Positions 28,198-37,093 of a DNA stretch of 64,000 bases are shown here, in pieces. A program made the position numbers and the translations under genes. The DNA comes from Desulfobulbus sp. (GTDB lineage Bacteria > Desulfobacterota > Desulfobulbia > Desulfobulbales > Desulfobulbaceae), in contig WQZH01000001.1 in assembly GCA_009780825.1 (NCBI GenBank), forward strand, positions 248,001 through 312,000, read 5' to 3'. Below the pieces are notes generated by a model that saw only the letters and a program-made list of their open reading frames with translations, was not told where the DNA came from and made no database searches. Each line of letters starts with the position of its first letter. Position 1 is the stretch's first letter.

Positions 28198-28976
28198 ACC
28201 GGCCGCATCGGCCGGACCATCACGCCGGCCGCTTCCAGACGCGCCCGGATGATCGCGGCCAGGGCCGCGCCCTGGGGATGGTCCCCGTGGATGCAGAGGG
28301 TCTGGGCGGCCAGAGGGACCACAGCGCCGCTGACTGCTTCCACTTCTTGGTCAAGGACCATGCGCAGGACCCGCAGCGCGGCTGCCTCGGGATCGAGAAT
28401 CACCGCGCCGGGCAGGCGGCGGGAAACCAGGGTGCCCTCCGGGGTGTAGGCCCGATCCGGAAAGGCCTCGAACACCATGTGCACGCCTTCTTCGGCGGCC
28501 AGGGCAGCCATGCGGCAGTTATCCCGCCCGGCCAGCCCGACCAGGAGCAGGCCGCGGTCGATGCGGGCAATGGCCCGGGCCATGACCCGCACCAACTGCT
28601 CGTCATTCGCGGCCCGGTTGTAGAGGGCGCCGTGCGGCTTGACGTGGCGCAGCCTCACCCCCTGGGCCGTGCAAAAGGCCTGGAGGGCGCCTATCTGGTA
28701 GGTGAGGTAATCGGCGATCTCCTCCGGGCTGCAGGCCATGTCTCGCCGGCCGAATCCAAGCAGGTCGGGCAGGCCTGGATGGACGCCGACGGCAACGCCG
28801 CGCTCCTTGGCGAGCCGGACCGTCCGGTTCATCACGTGGGGATCGCCGGCGTGCAATCCACAGGCGATGTTGATGGAAGAGACCGAGGCGATGATGGCCT
28901 CGTCCTCACCCAGGCAATAGGCGCCGAAACTCTCGCCCATGTCGCAGTTGAGATCGATTTGCATGGCTGCGCTCAA
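28194..28976 (-). CDS. pxpA: 5-oxoprolinase subunit A (LamB/YcsF family)
   Basis: Subunit of the 5-oxoprolinase complex that converts 5-oxoproline (pyroglutamate), a damage product of glutamine, to glutamate using ATP. Motifs: IDLNCDMGESFGAY, SSINIACGLHAGDPHVM, VGVHPGLPDLLGFGRRDM, RHVKPHGALYNRA and FEAFPDRAYTPEGTLVSR. Length 260 aa is normal. The ATG at 28976 overlaps the stop of the upstream membrane-protein gene in ATGA; an internal ATG four codons later is an alternative. Confidence 0.96.
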   Translation of the reverse strand: MSAAMQIDLNCDMGESFGAYCLGEDEAIIASVSSINIACGLHAGDPHVMNRTVRLAKERGVAVGVHPGLPDLLGFGRRDMACSPEEIADYLTYQIGALQAFCTAQGVRLRHVKPHGALYNRAANDEQLVRVMARAIARIDRGLLLVGLAGRDNCRMAALAAEEGVHMVFEAFPDRAYTPEGTLVSRRLPGAVILDPEAAALRVLRMVLDQEVEAVSGAVVPLAAQTLCIHGDHPQGAALAAIIRARLEAAGVMVRPMRPV

Positions 28977-29428
28977 CCGCGGCGCACTCCCCGGCTGTCG
29001 TCCGGCTGCTCCCTGGGGCGCATGCGGCGGCCAAAGGCGTCCTGCAGCATCTGTTTGACGGCGATGCGGTCGCCGGCGGTCAGCGAGACGATCTTAGCGC
29101 CGGTCTGCATGAGCGCCATAGTCAGGAACGCGGCCGCCAGCGCGCCGCAACAGTACACCACCAGGGCGATGAGATTGGCCAGGGGAATCGTGCGGTCCGG
29201 CAACTTGATTTCAAAGGCGCGGCCGCCGAAGCTGTCCGCCAGTTCCTGGATAGGCCCGGCGAGCAGGGCCGGCGATTTCAGCATGGACAGGATGAGACGA
29301 AAGACATCGACGGCATAGTAGAGGCCGATGACGATGACGGCAAGACCGATGCAGGTGGCCACGATCTGCACGATTCGTTTGCATATTTCCAGAACTGGCA
29401 TGGTTTCTTCATCCTCTGCGATCAGCAT
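28973..29428 (-). CDS. Small two-TM membrane protein at the head of the pxp operon
   Basis: I do not recognise the family. The 151-residue protein has a membrane segment at about 21-48 (IVATCIGLAVIVIGLYYAVDV) and a second at about 84-107 (ANLIALVVYCCGALAAAFL), with a charged C-terminal tail rich in Arg. Between the segments lies a loop of about 35 residues. It overlaps pxpA by 4 bp, so it is co-translated with the 5-oxoprolinase subunits. It could help in transport or anchoring, but it is too small to be a usual permease, and the role is unknown. Start ATG 29428 has GGAGG rather far upstream; ATG 29401 is an alternative. Confidence 0.75.
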   Translation of the reverse strand: MLIAEDEETMPVLEICKRIVQIVATCIGLAVIVIGLYYAVDVFRLILSMLKSPALLAGPIQELADSFGGRAFEIKLPDRTIPLANLIALVVYCCGALAAAFLTMALMQTGAKIVSLTAGDRIAVKQMLQDAFGRRMRPREQPDDSRGVRRG

Positions 29429-29748
29429 GTTGGCAAGCGCCTCCCTACAATGTTGACGAACACAAAATTGGTTGCTTCATTGCAAAACGCAGTGTGTCTT
29501 TGGCTCATTTCGACGAGTGCGGCGAACGCCGGTTGGACAAACCAACCTGCTGAAATCTCATCATGGCAAGAGCTTTCTCCCTGCGGTTGATATGACGCAT
29601 CTCATCCACCAGGTTTTGCTGTTCGAATTATACCTTGCTTGATTTGAAAATGGAATTGCAAGCAATTCTTTGGAGTAAGCCAGGAGGAATGCGCGGTTTA
29701 CCGGTTCCCTGGTCTACCGCTTTCCAGCACTATGCCACTGCTGGGCGC
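29429..29748. other. Intergenic region upstream of the pxp operon
   Basis: 320 bp without a gene. On the minus strand a perfect -10 hexamer TATAAT lies at 29632-29627 with only a weak -35 (TTCCAT, 17 bp), about 200 bp before the operon. A hairpin CCAGCA/TGCTGG (29724-29744) follows the Sel1 gene stop but lacks a T run. Confidence 0.4.
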
Positions 29749-32592
29749 TCATTTTTGGTCACGCTGCATCTGTCCTAGCTTCGTCTGCGCGCCTGCATGC
29801 CCTTGATCCGCTGCCTTCTGGTACCACTCCATGGCCTTGCGTTTATCCTGGGGCACCCCGCGTCCGTTCTCGTACATCAGCCCTAAGTTATTCTGCGCGT
29901 CTGCATTCCCCTGATCCGCCGCCTTCTGCCACCACTCCCTTGCTGTACGCTCATCTTTGGCCACACCGCGCCCAGTCGCATACATCATCCCTAAAATGGT
30001 CTGCGCGTGTGCCTCCCCCTGATCCGCCGCCTTTTGGAACCATACCACTACCATACGGTCATCCTTGACTACGCCACGACCGTTCAAGTACATCCATCCT
30101 AAGTGAGCCTGCGCGTGTACTTCCCCCTGATCCGCCGCCTTTCGGAACCATTCCACCGCCATACGCTCATCCTTAGCCACACCGCGCCCCTCCATGTACA
30201 TCCCTCCTAAATTAGACTGCGCGTCTGCAACCCCCTGATCCGCCGCCTTCTGCCACCACTCTCTTGCTGCACGCTCATTCTTAGCCATGCAGCGCCCGCT
30301 CTCGTACATTACCCCCAACTTAAACTGCGCTTGTGCATCCCCTTGATCCGCTGCTTTCTGCCACCATGCCACCGCCATACATTCATCCTTGGTCACGCCG
30401 CGCCCGTTCAAGTACATCGCTCCTAAATTAACCTGCGCTTGTGCATTTCCCTGATCAGCCGCTTTTTGGAACCATTCCGCCGCCACACGCTCGTCCTTGA
30501 TCACGCCATGCCCTTGCTCGTACAGCATTCCTAAATTAAACTGCGCACGGGCATACCCCTGATCAGCCGCCTTTTGGTACCATTCCGCTGCCACACGCTC
30601 ATCCTTAGCCACACCGCGCCCGTTCAAGTACATCGCTCCTAAATTAGACTGCGCACCTGCAACTCCCTGATTTGCCGATTTTCGGTACCATTCCGCCGCC
30701 GTGCGGTCATTCTGGGGAACGCCACGCCCTTGCTCGTACATCCATCCTAACTTAACCTGCGCATCTGCATACCTCTGGTCCGCCGCCTTTTGGTACCACT
30801 CCATCGCCATGCGGTCATTCTGGGGAACGCCACGCCCTTGCTCGTACATCCACCCTAAATTAACCTGCGCGAATGCCTCCCCTTGATCTGCCGCCTTCTG
30901 GTACCACTCCACCGCCGTGCGGTCATTCTGGGGAACGCCGCGCCCGTTCACGTACATCCTTCCTAACGCAGCCTGCGCTTGTGCATTCCCCTGGGCCGCC
31001 GCCTTTTGGAACCACTCCATCGCCGTGCGGTCATCTTGGAGAACACCGTGCCCATCCACATACATCCTTCCTAAATTAAACTGCGCGGCGGCATATCCTC
31101 GATCCGCCGCTTTCTGGAACCACTCCATCGCCTTGCGATCATCCTTGGTTACGCCGCGCCCGTCCATGTACATTGCTCCTAAAAAAGCCTGCGCGGCGGC
31201 ATATCCCCGATCCGCCGCTTTCTGGAACCATTCCATCCCCTTGCGCTCATCTTTGGCTACGCCACGCCCATCCATATACATCCTTCCTAAATTAGACTGC
31301 GCGGCAGCATATCCCCGATCCGCTGCCTTCTGGAACCACTCCATCGCCTTGTGCTCATCCTTGGCTACGCCACGCCCATCCTTATACATCCTTCCTAAAT
31401 TATCCTGCGCGGCGGCATATCCCTGATCCGCAGCCTTTTGGAACCATTCCGCTGCTGTGTGGCCATCCTTGGCTACGCAGTTCCCATCCACATACATCCT
31501 TCCTAAATTATTCTGCGCGGCGGCATACCTCTGATCTACCGCCTTTTGGAACCATGCCAAGGCCGTACGTTCATCCTTGGCTACGCAGTTCCCACCCACA
31601 TACATCCTTCCTAAATTATCCTGCGCGGCAGCATACCCCTGAGCCGCTGCATTTTGGAACCATAACAGTGCCGTACATTCATCCTTGGCCACGCCGCGTC
31701 CGTCCATGTACATCGCTCCTAAAAGAGCCTGTGCGGCAGCATATCCCTGATCCGCCGCCTTCTGGAACCATGACAATGCCGTGCGCTCATCCTTGCCCAC
31801 GCCGCGCCCTTCCATGTACATCGCTCCTAAAAGAGTCTGCGCGGCAGCATATCCTTGATCCGCCGCCTTCTGGAACCATGACAATGCCGTGCGTTCATTC
31901 TTGACCACGCCGCGCCCTTCCATATACATCGCTCCTAAAAGAGCCTGCGCGGCAGCATATCCCTGATCCGCCGTTTTCTGGAACCATGCCATCGCCTTGC
32001 GCTCATCCTTGGCTACGCCGCGCCCGTTCGCGTACGCCAGGCCTAAATTAACCTGCGCGTGTGCTTCCCCCTGATCCGCCGCCTTTTGGTACCATGCCAG
32101 TGCCGTGGGTTCATCTTTGGCTACCCCGCGCCCGTCCATGTACATCGCTCCCAAAAAAGTCTGCGCTCGTGCATCTCCCTGATCCGCCGCCTTTTGGTAC
32201 CATTCCATCGCCTTGTGCTCATCCTTGACCACTCCGCGCCCGTTCATGTACATCACTCCTAAAAAAGTCTGTGCTCGTGCATCTCCCTGATCTGCAGCAC
32301 TTTTGAACCATGTTGCTGCCTTGTGCTCATCCTTGACCACCCCGCGCCCGTTCGCGTACGCCAGTCCTAGATTAACCTGCGCGGCGACATACTCTTGATC
32401 GGCCTTGCGTTGTACCTCTCGCAAATCCGGGATTTGCTGCGGTGTTACTTCGTCAGGGGCCATAAAAACCCCGGTGTCCACGGAAAATTCTCCGGCCGTG
32501 GCATCCGAATCGGTTGGCGCTGCGACCGCGAAACCGTCACCAATGCTCAACCAGAGACCGCAGAGAACAAGACACAACCATCGATGCCGCAT
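29749..32592 (-). CDS. Exported Sel1-repeat protein with 24 full repeats
   Basis: Predicted secreted or periplasmic solenoid scaffold. A signal peptide (residues 1-25, ending FAVAA) precedes a short linker (26-63). From residue 64 there are 24 consecutive full 36-residue Sel1-like repeats of the pattern ADQGxAxAQxxLGxMYxxGRGVxKDExxAxxWxQKA, then a 20-residue partial repeat to the stop. Sel1 repeats form TPR-like alpha solenoids that bind other proteins. The start ATG 32592 has GGAGG 6-7 bases ahead; the frame is open 216 bp further upstream but that extension is not protein-like. The partner is unknown. Near-identical 108-bp units suggest expansion by tandem duplication. Confidence 0.92.
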   Translation of the reverse strand: MRHRWLCLVLCGLWLSIGDGFAVAAPTDSDATAGEFSVDTGVFMAPDEVTPQQIPDLREVQRKADQEYVAAQVNLGLAYANGRGVVKDEHKAATWFKSAADQGDARAQTFLGVMYMNGRGVVKDEHKAMEWYQKAADQGDARAQTFLGAMYMDGRGVAKDEPTALAWYQKAADQGEAHAQVNLGLAYANGRGVAKDERKAMAWFQKTADQGYAAAQALLGAMYMEGRGVVKNERTALSWFQKAADQGYAAAQTLLGAMYMEGRGVGKDERTALSWFQKAADQGYAAAQALLGAMYMDGRGVAKDECTALLWFQNAAAQGYAAAQDNLGRMYVGGNCVAKDERTALAWFQKAVDQRYAAAQNNLGRMYVDGNCVAKDGHTAAEWFQKAADQGYAAAQDNLGRMYKDGRGVAKDEHKAMEWFQKAADRGYAAAQSNLGRMYMDGRGVAKDERKGMEWFQKAADRGYAAAQAFLGAMYMDGRGVTKDDRKAMEWFQKAADRGYAAAQFNLGRMYVDGHGVLQDDRTAMEWFQKAAAQGNAQAQAALGRMYVNGRGVPQNDRTAVEWYQKAADQGEAFAQVNLGWMYEQGRGVPQNDRMAMEWYQKAADQRYADAQVKLGWMYEQGRGVPQNDRTAAEWYRKSANQGVAGAQSNLGAMYLNGRGVAKDERVAAEWYQKAADQGYARAQFNLGMLYEQGHGVIKDERVAAEWFQKAADQGNAQAQVNLGAMYLNGRGVTKDECMAVAWWQKAADQGDAQAQFKLGVMYESGRCMAKNERAAREWWQKAADQGVADAQSNLGGMYMEGRGVAKDERMAVEWFRKAADQGEVHAQAHLGWMYLNGRGVVKDDRMVVVWFQKAADQGEAHAQTILGMMYATGRGVAKDERTAREWWQKAADQGNADAQNNLGLMYENGRGVPQDKRKAMEWYQKAADQGHAGAQTKLGQMQRDQK
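29812..32403 (-). repeat. Tandem 108-bp coding repeats (24 units)
   Basis: DNA-level tandem array of 24 units of 108 bp encoding the Sel1 repeats, in exact register without indels. Neighbouring units 4-7, 10-13 and 14-16 are especially similar, which points to recent local duplications. Confidence 0.9.
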
Positions 32593-32804
32593 GGGAGACC
32601 TCCGAATGTTGCCCAACAAACATAGGCGATGCCAAGCCCGCCTGACCGCAAGCCTGGCGTATTCAACAAACACACACATACCGCTAGCGCATATCCACGC
32701 TACAGACCAAGAACGTCCTGGTAACGCTGCAACAACAAACAGATCGCACCCTACATTCGACGTGCGGTTCCATCCCCGGCCAAGCTGACCAGGGCACTGC
32801 TTGC

Positions 32805-33788
32805 TCACCGTTTCGCCGCCAGGATCCCGCCGCCGTTGGGCAAGGCAACGGCAACCCGGTGTACGTCTCTCAGTCCGGCCCGCCGCATCATACCGCTCAA
32901 CTCTGCCTCGGTGTATGCCTGGCCTTCCAGGGTGCCGACCAGCATGTTCAGGGAGAACAGGGTGGGATGCAGCGGCGAGGTGCGGGTGTTGTCCAGGATA
33001 AACTCCTGAATGAACAGCATGCCGTCATCGGCAAGCGCCTGCGCCGCCTTGGCGACAATGGCCTCGCATTGCTCCGGCCCTTCGCTGTGCAACAGATGGG
33101 AAATCCAGATGACATCGAAGCCGTCGCCGATGGAATCGGCTTCCACGTCCCCGCCGGCGAAGCGGATGCGGTCGCTCAGACCGAACCGGGCGATGGTCTG
33201 CTCGGCCACGGCGCGGGTGGTGGGCAGATCGAACACCACCGCGTTCAATTCCGGATTGTGCAGGCAGAAATGGATGGCATAGGTGCCGGGTCCGCCCGCC
33301 AGATCGAGCAGCCGGCGCCGGCCGCTGAGATCAATGGAAGCGGCGACTTTCGGGGCCAGCAGCATCGCCAGGTTGAACATCCCGAGCAGAAAACTCTCCC
33401 GCTCGGCAGTATCGGCCTCGTGCGATGAACGCTTGCGTACCGGCCTGCCGGTGCGCACCGCCTCGTCCAGCTTGCTCCACGCCTCGACCAGATGGTGATG
33501 GTGCAGGACGATATGCCCCAGGTAGTCGGGAGATTGCCTGGCCAGGCGCTCGGCGCTGAGCGGGGTGGCGGCGAAGGTGTCGCCCTCTTTGCTCAACAAC
33601 TCCATGGCGACCAGGGCGTGCAGCAGCATATCCAGCGCCCGGCCATCGACATCCAGATGCCGGGCAAGTTCCGCTGCCGTCATGGGCTTTGCCGCCAGAT
33701 GACTGAAGACATCCAATTTGACCCCGGCGTGCAGGGTACAGGTCTGCCAGCAGCCGCCGGCCAGGGAGAGGAGTTCGGGAATTGTCAT
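32805..33788 (-). CDS. SAM-dependent O-methyltransferase (class I, ASMT-like)
   Basis: Methyltransferase with an N-terminal winged-helix dimerisation domain (about 15-85, LDVFSHLAAKPMTAAELARHLDVDGRALDMLLHAL) and a C-terminal Rossmann domain. SAM motif: RRLLDLAGGPGTYAIHFC; later DVIWISHLLHSEG and MLFIQEFILDN match O-methyltransferases of the acetylserotonin/hydroxyneurosporene family. Length 327 aa is normal; substrate unknown. The ATG has AAAGGACA 8 bases ahead. It is the last gene of a three-gene group with the DUF296 protein (87 bp upstream) and the amidohydrolase, so a shared small-molecule pathway is possible. Confidence 0.85.
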   Translation of the reverse strand: MTIPELLSLAGGCWQTCTLHAGVKLDVFSHLAAKPMTAAELARHLDVDGRALDMLLHALVAMELLSKEGDTFAATPLSAERLARQSPDYLGHIVLHHHHLVEAWSKLDEAVRTGRPVRKRSSHEADTAERESFLLGMFNLAMLLAPKVAASIDLSGRRRLLDLAGGPGTYAIHFCLHNPELNAVVFDLPTTRAVAEQTIARFGLSDRIRFAGGDVEADSIGDGFDVIWISHLLHSEGPEQCEAIVAKAAQALADDGMLFIQEFILDNTRTSPLHPTLFSLNMLVGTLEGQAYTEAELSGMMRRAGLRDVHRVAVALPNGGGILAAKR

Positions 33789-33875
33789 GGTCGATGTCCT
33801 TTGTGGTTTGTGGTTGGCTATAGCCGCTCAGCAAAAGCGCCTGAGGCGGGCCCTTCGCCGGTCGCAACGCTGCCG

Positions 33876-34319
33876 CTATGGCTGCAGAAGCTGTAGATTC
33901 AAGGGATGTTCCACCACGCGCCTGGCAGATGTACCCACCAGTTCATGGATGATGACCTCCAACACGTGCCACACCTTGACTCCGGAGCGGATGCAACCGG
34001 TCACCGTGCCGCCTCCCCGGCCGCAGGCCATGTGCATGTGGACCAGCGGCGTGCCGGCCTCGTCGCGGAACAGGGTGCCGACACCGGCTATTTCATGGAC
34101 GTGTTGCAGCTCCCATGGCATCGGTTGCAGCGGCAGGCCACGATCGTCCCGCGGCCCGACCACCAGATGGCTGCCGGCATCGGCGCCGCCAACCGCAAGC
34201 AGCGAGGCCGCCTCGATCCCCTGTTCCAAGGCGAATCGCTCGATCATTTCATGGACGATCTCGCCGTCTTCCAAACGGAGAACAAACACCCTGCCCGGCC
34301 GGGCCTCGGAAAATCGCAT
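33876..34319 (-). CDS. PPC/DUF296 domain protein
   Basis: Small one-domain protein of the PCC/PPC (DUF296) family. Marks are RVFVLRLEDGEIVHEMIERFALEQGIEAASLLAVGGA at the N-terminus and VHMHMACGRGG, the conserved His-rich metal-like patch. Length 147 aa is normal. The family is structurally known in bacteria but its general function is not; plant relatives bind DNA through an AT-hook absent here. The ATG has GAGGTG close by. It lies 12 bp after the amidohydrolase gene. Confidence 0.85.
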   Translation of the reverse strand: MRFSEARPGRVFVLRLEDGEIVHEMIERFALEQGIEAASLLAVGGADAGSHLVVGPRDDRGLPLQPMPWELQHVHEIAGVGTLFRDEAGTPLVHMHMACGRGGGTVTGCIRSGVKVWHVLEVIIHELVGTSARRVVEHPLNLQLLQP

Positions 34320-34331
34320 CGCATCACCTCA

Positions 34332-35024
34332 TCAAAAAAATATCCTCTGCCCCGGCCCCACTCCGCCACTCATGCACGGATCGCTCACCGCAGGCAGCAG
34401 CCGGAGAATATTGCCGCAGACCACCTGGTCGAAATCGGCGGCTGACAGGTTCAACTGTCTGATCTTGCGCAGCTCATGCGCTGGAGTGCCAAAGGGAAAA
34501 TCGCTGCCGAACAGCAGCTTGCCCGGTCCATAGTGTTCGACGAAATGACGCAGGTCCACGGCCGAGGCCAAAGCCAAATCGGCGAACCGGAGGGTATTGG
34601 CATAGCTCTCTTCAAGCACCACCGGCAGGCGGCGGCGGGTGATGGCGTCAAGCATGGCGGCGCAGCGGGGGTCGTCATACTGGTATTCAGGTTCGTAGGA
34701 GTGGCGGTGCCACTTGATGCCGCGATAGGGATGGCGCAATTCGTCGATGGCGAAATCGTTCCAGACGAACAGATATGGAAAGACAGACTCGCCCTGGCCG
34801 GCCAGGTCAAGGAGATAGCGGTTGGCCGCCCGCCGGGTTTGTTGCCACTGGTCGTTGTCCTGGAAATGGAAATCGTCACGGTCATAGACATCCTCCACCG
34901 GAGCGAACAGGCAGGCATCGGTGATGCCTGCCTGGCGGAGCAAAGGCGTGATGCGCTCAAACGGCAGATCCGAATGCTGTACGCCGCAGTGGATATGGCT
35001 GTCGATGATTCGCGCCGTGCCCAT
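34332..35024 (-). CDS. Amidohydrolase-superfamily protein, apparently shortened in the core
   Basis: Metal-dependent TIM-barrel hydrolase or decarboxylase-type protein (Amidohydro_2). It keeps the strand-1 HxH (IIDSHIHCG), the GIKWHRHSYEPEYQYDDPR region and the late catalytic Asp in LLFGSDFPFGTP. Between VVLEESYANTLRFADL and ALASAVDLRHFVEHYG the usual segment of about 35-40 residues with the PHLG histidine ligand seems to be missing (near residue 150). Length 230 aa is short for the family (about 270-290). It may therefore be inactive or a remnant. The ATG at 35024 has AAGGAGGAG 6 bases ahead. First gene of the trio with DUF296 and the O-methyltransferase. Confidence 0.75.
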   Translation of the reverse strand: MGTARIIDSHIHCGVQHSDLPFERITPLLRQAGITDACLFAPVEDVYDRDDFHFQDNDQWQQTRRAANRYLLDLAGQGESVFPYLFVWNDFAIDELRHPYRGIKWHRHSYEPEYQYDDPRCAAMLDAITRRRLPVVLEESYANTLRFADLALASAVDLRHFVEHYGPGKLLFGSDFPFGTPAHELRKIRQLNLSAADFDQVVCGNILRLLPAVSDPCMSGGVGPGQRIFF

Positions 35025-35566
35025 GTCTCCTCCTTGCACGAACAGAGAGCTTCTTTTTTCGGTTCCTTGTTCCTTTTATTGAGCAAATGAGGTGCTCCCC
35101 ATGCCCTTCTGTACAGCCTGAACGCGGGGAGCATCGCCAGAATTTATGACATTTTTTCGCTGCCTCTTCACGCTCCATCTTGTTCCGGTTCTGTTTTTTC
35201 CGTGCTCGTCCACGACGCTGGGCGCAGACTCACAACGCCTCTCTGCATATGCAAGCTGCGCCAGATGGCGGCAACAGGAGAGGGCATGATCAGCGCCAAA
35301 CGGCTCAAATCCGTATCGTATTGGTTTTAGAGAATTTTTTACTTAACCTGAGACGTTTTTCGGTATAAGCTGTTCAACTGTCCGGAAGTGCTTCCTGTCT
35401 GCTTGACCCGCAAGGTGTATCCGGAACCGTGTCCTTGACGCGCTGGCACCCGGAGAACGTTCCGGCGCGGTCGCGTTCCGGTTTGCGGTCAGCAGGTTAG
35501 TCTATCACGCGACCGGGGCTCCGTGAACACGAAAACCCACTTAAAAACGCGTTAAGGATACAACTC
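35025..35566. other. Divergent intergenic region
   Basis: 542 bp with no gene I can support. A weak promoter-like TTACTT..TATAAG pair (about 35341-35371) faces the NapH-like gene. No tRNA, riboswitch or strong hairpin is visible. Confidence 0.4.
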
Positions 35567-36937
35567 ATGACCGGAAAAACCGCTGGGATTCGTTACTTCG
35601 GGCATACTTTCAGCTTACGGCAGGCTGCGGGCTGGTTGGGGATTGTTCTCTTGATCGCGCTGCTCGGGGCTCATTTTTTCAGGGCCTCTGCATACGGACT
35701 TGTGCTGTGCTGTGCCGGAGTATTCCTGTTGCATTGCGGACACACGGAGTGGAAACGGTACGCTGTCAGTTTTTTTCTGCTCTGGGGCGCGGTTGAATGG
35801 GGGGAGACCGCATTGTTTCTGGCGCAAGCGCGTATGCAGGCAGGCATACCCTGGTTCCGCGCCGCGCTCATTCTGTGGGGAGTGGCATGCGTGACCGGAC
35901 TGGGAGCCCTCGCTCTCTATAGGCAACAAGCCGGAACTGAGGGCAAAGATGACTACGCCCGACTCAAGGGCATCGTGTTTCTGATCTCATTTGGCGCGAT
36001 TCATTATCTGGCCCGATACTCCCCCATACCACTCCTGCTGCTCGAACGTTTTTTCCCGGGCTGGGGCGGCGCGCAAATATTTTTTATCGCCTGGTACGGC
36101 GTCTGGGTCGCGACCCTGCTCCTTGACCCGAAGCGCAGCCGCAAAGGCAGGAAACTGGCTTGGCTTCTTTTTTCGCTGCTGTTCTACAGCCAGCTTGCAT
36201 TGGGCATTCTGGTGCTTGAGCGGATGCTCATGACCGGGACCCTGCATATTCCCGTCCCGGGCTTTATCGTCTTCGGCCCGCTTTTTCGCGGTACGCTCAG
36301 CATGATGGCGGGGCTTGTGCTGGTGGCAACGCTGCTCACCGGCAGCGCCTGGTGCAGTATGCTGTGTTATTTTGGGCCGTTCGATGCAATTGCGGCGGGC
36401 AACAAACCCGTGAAGCCCCTGCCTCCATCGCTGCGGTGGACGATACGTTACGGCCGGCTATGCGTTCTGGCCGCGGGCAGCCTGGTGGCGGTGGCGTTGC
36501 CCTTGACGCACCAACCCTTGACCATTGCGTTGCCTGTTGCCGGTCTCTTTGTTGGCGCAAGTTTTTTCATCATGGGCAGAGCGTCAAGAAAGTATAACAG
36601 CATGATGCACTGCACGACCTTTTGTCCCATGGGTATCGTCATTAATGCCCTGGCCAAAATCTCGCCGTGGCGCATCCGCGTCGAGCCGGAACAATGTGAC
36701 CACTGTGGCGCATGTGAAGCGGTTTGCAAGTACAGGGCAATTTCCGCATCCAGCCGTACTCTGGGCAAAACAGCATGCCAATGCTCGCTCTGCATGGACT
36801 GTATCCCGGCGTGCACCAAGCAGGCCATCACGCTGCGGGCGGTGTGTATTCCTGTCTCCAACCCGACAGCCAGGCATATTTTTATTGTTCTGCTTGTCGC
36901 CATCCATGCGATTTTTATAGCTTTTGCGCGAGGTTAG
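35567..36937 (+). CDS. NapH/NosR-like polytopic membrane protein with two 4Fe-4S sites
   Basis: Integral membrane electron-transfer protein. About ten hydrophobic segments fill residues 20-355. The first hallmark is the pair of membrane-side Cys motifs, WCSMLCYFGPFDA and HCTTFCPMGIVINAL, typical of the NapH/NosR/RdxA family. A C-terminal ferredoxin domain has CDHCGACEAVC and CQCSLCMDCIPAC, enough for two 4Fe-4S clusters, then a last membrane segment. Family members pass electrons between quinol and periplasmic reductases. No partner reductase gene is adjacent. The extra N-terminal membrane half makes it longer than NapH (456 aa against about 290). Confidence 0.85.
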   Translation: MTGKTAGIRYFGHTFSLRQAAGWLGIVLLIALLGAHFFRASAYGLVLCCAGVFLLHCGHTEWKRYAVSFFLLWGAVEWGETALFLAQARMQAGIPWFRAALILWGVACVTGLGALALYRQQAGTEGKDDYARLKGIVFLISFGAIHYLARYSPIPLLLLERFFPGWGGAQIFFIAWYGVWVATLLLDPKRSRKGRKLAWLLFSLLFYSQLALGILVLERMLMTGTLHIPVPGFIVFGPLFRGTLSMMAGLVLVATLLTGSAWCSMLCYFGPFDAIAAGNKPVKPLPPSLRWTIRYGRLCVLAAGSLVAVALPLTHQPLTIALPVAGLFVGASFFIMGRASRKYNSMMHCTTFCPMGIVINALAKISPWRIRVEPEQCDHCGACEAVCKYRAISASSRTLGKTACQCSLCMDCIPACTKQAITLRAVCIPVSNPTARHIFIVLLVAIHAIFIAFARG

Positions 36938-37093
36938 CGCACAGCCGTTCCAGTGGCAAAGAGGCTCCGTCATTTGGTGTGGGATTGAACTGCTCCTGGT
37001 AAACGGTCCAATTTCAAAATGAGGGGGCAACACTGTTCTCTCCCTTGGCCCAACAAGGCATTGAGGAAATGTTGCATCCCACGGCACACCGGG

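Noticed and set aside
29812..32403. Regular tandem repeats considered as CRISPR or satellite
   Set aside because: The 108-bp units are in frame and encode Sel1 repeats without unique spacers between identical repeats.
32593..32808. Upstream extension of the Sel1 protein
   Set aside because: The extension is Cys/Trp/Arg-rich and not protein-like, while the internal ATG at 32592 has a strong ribosome site and begins a clean signal peptide.
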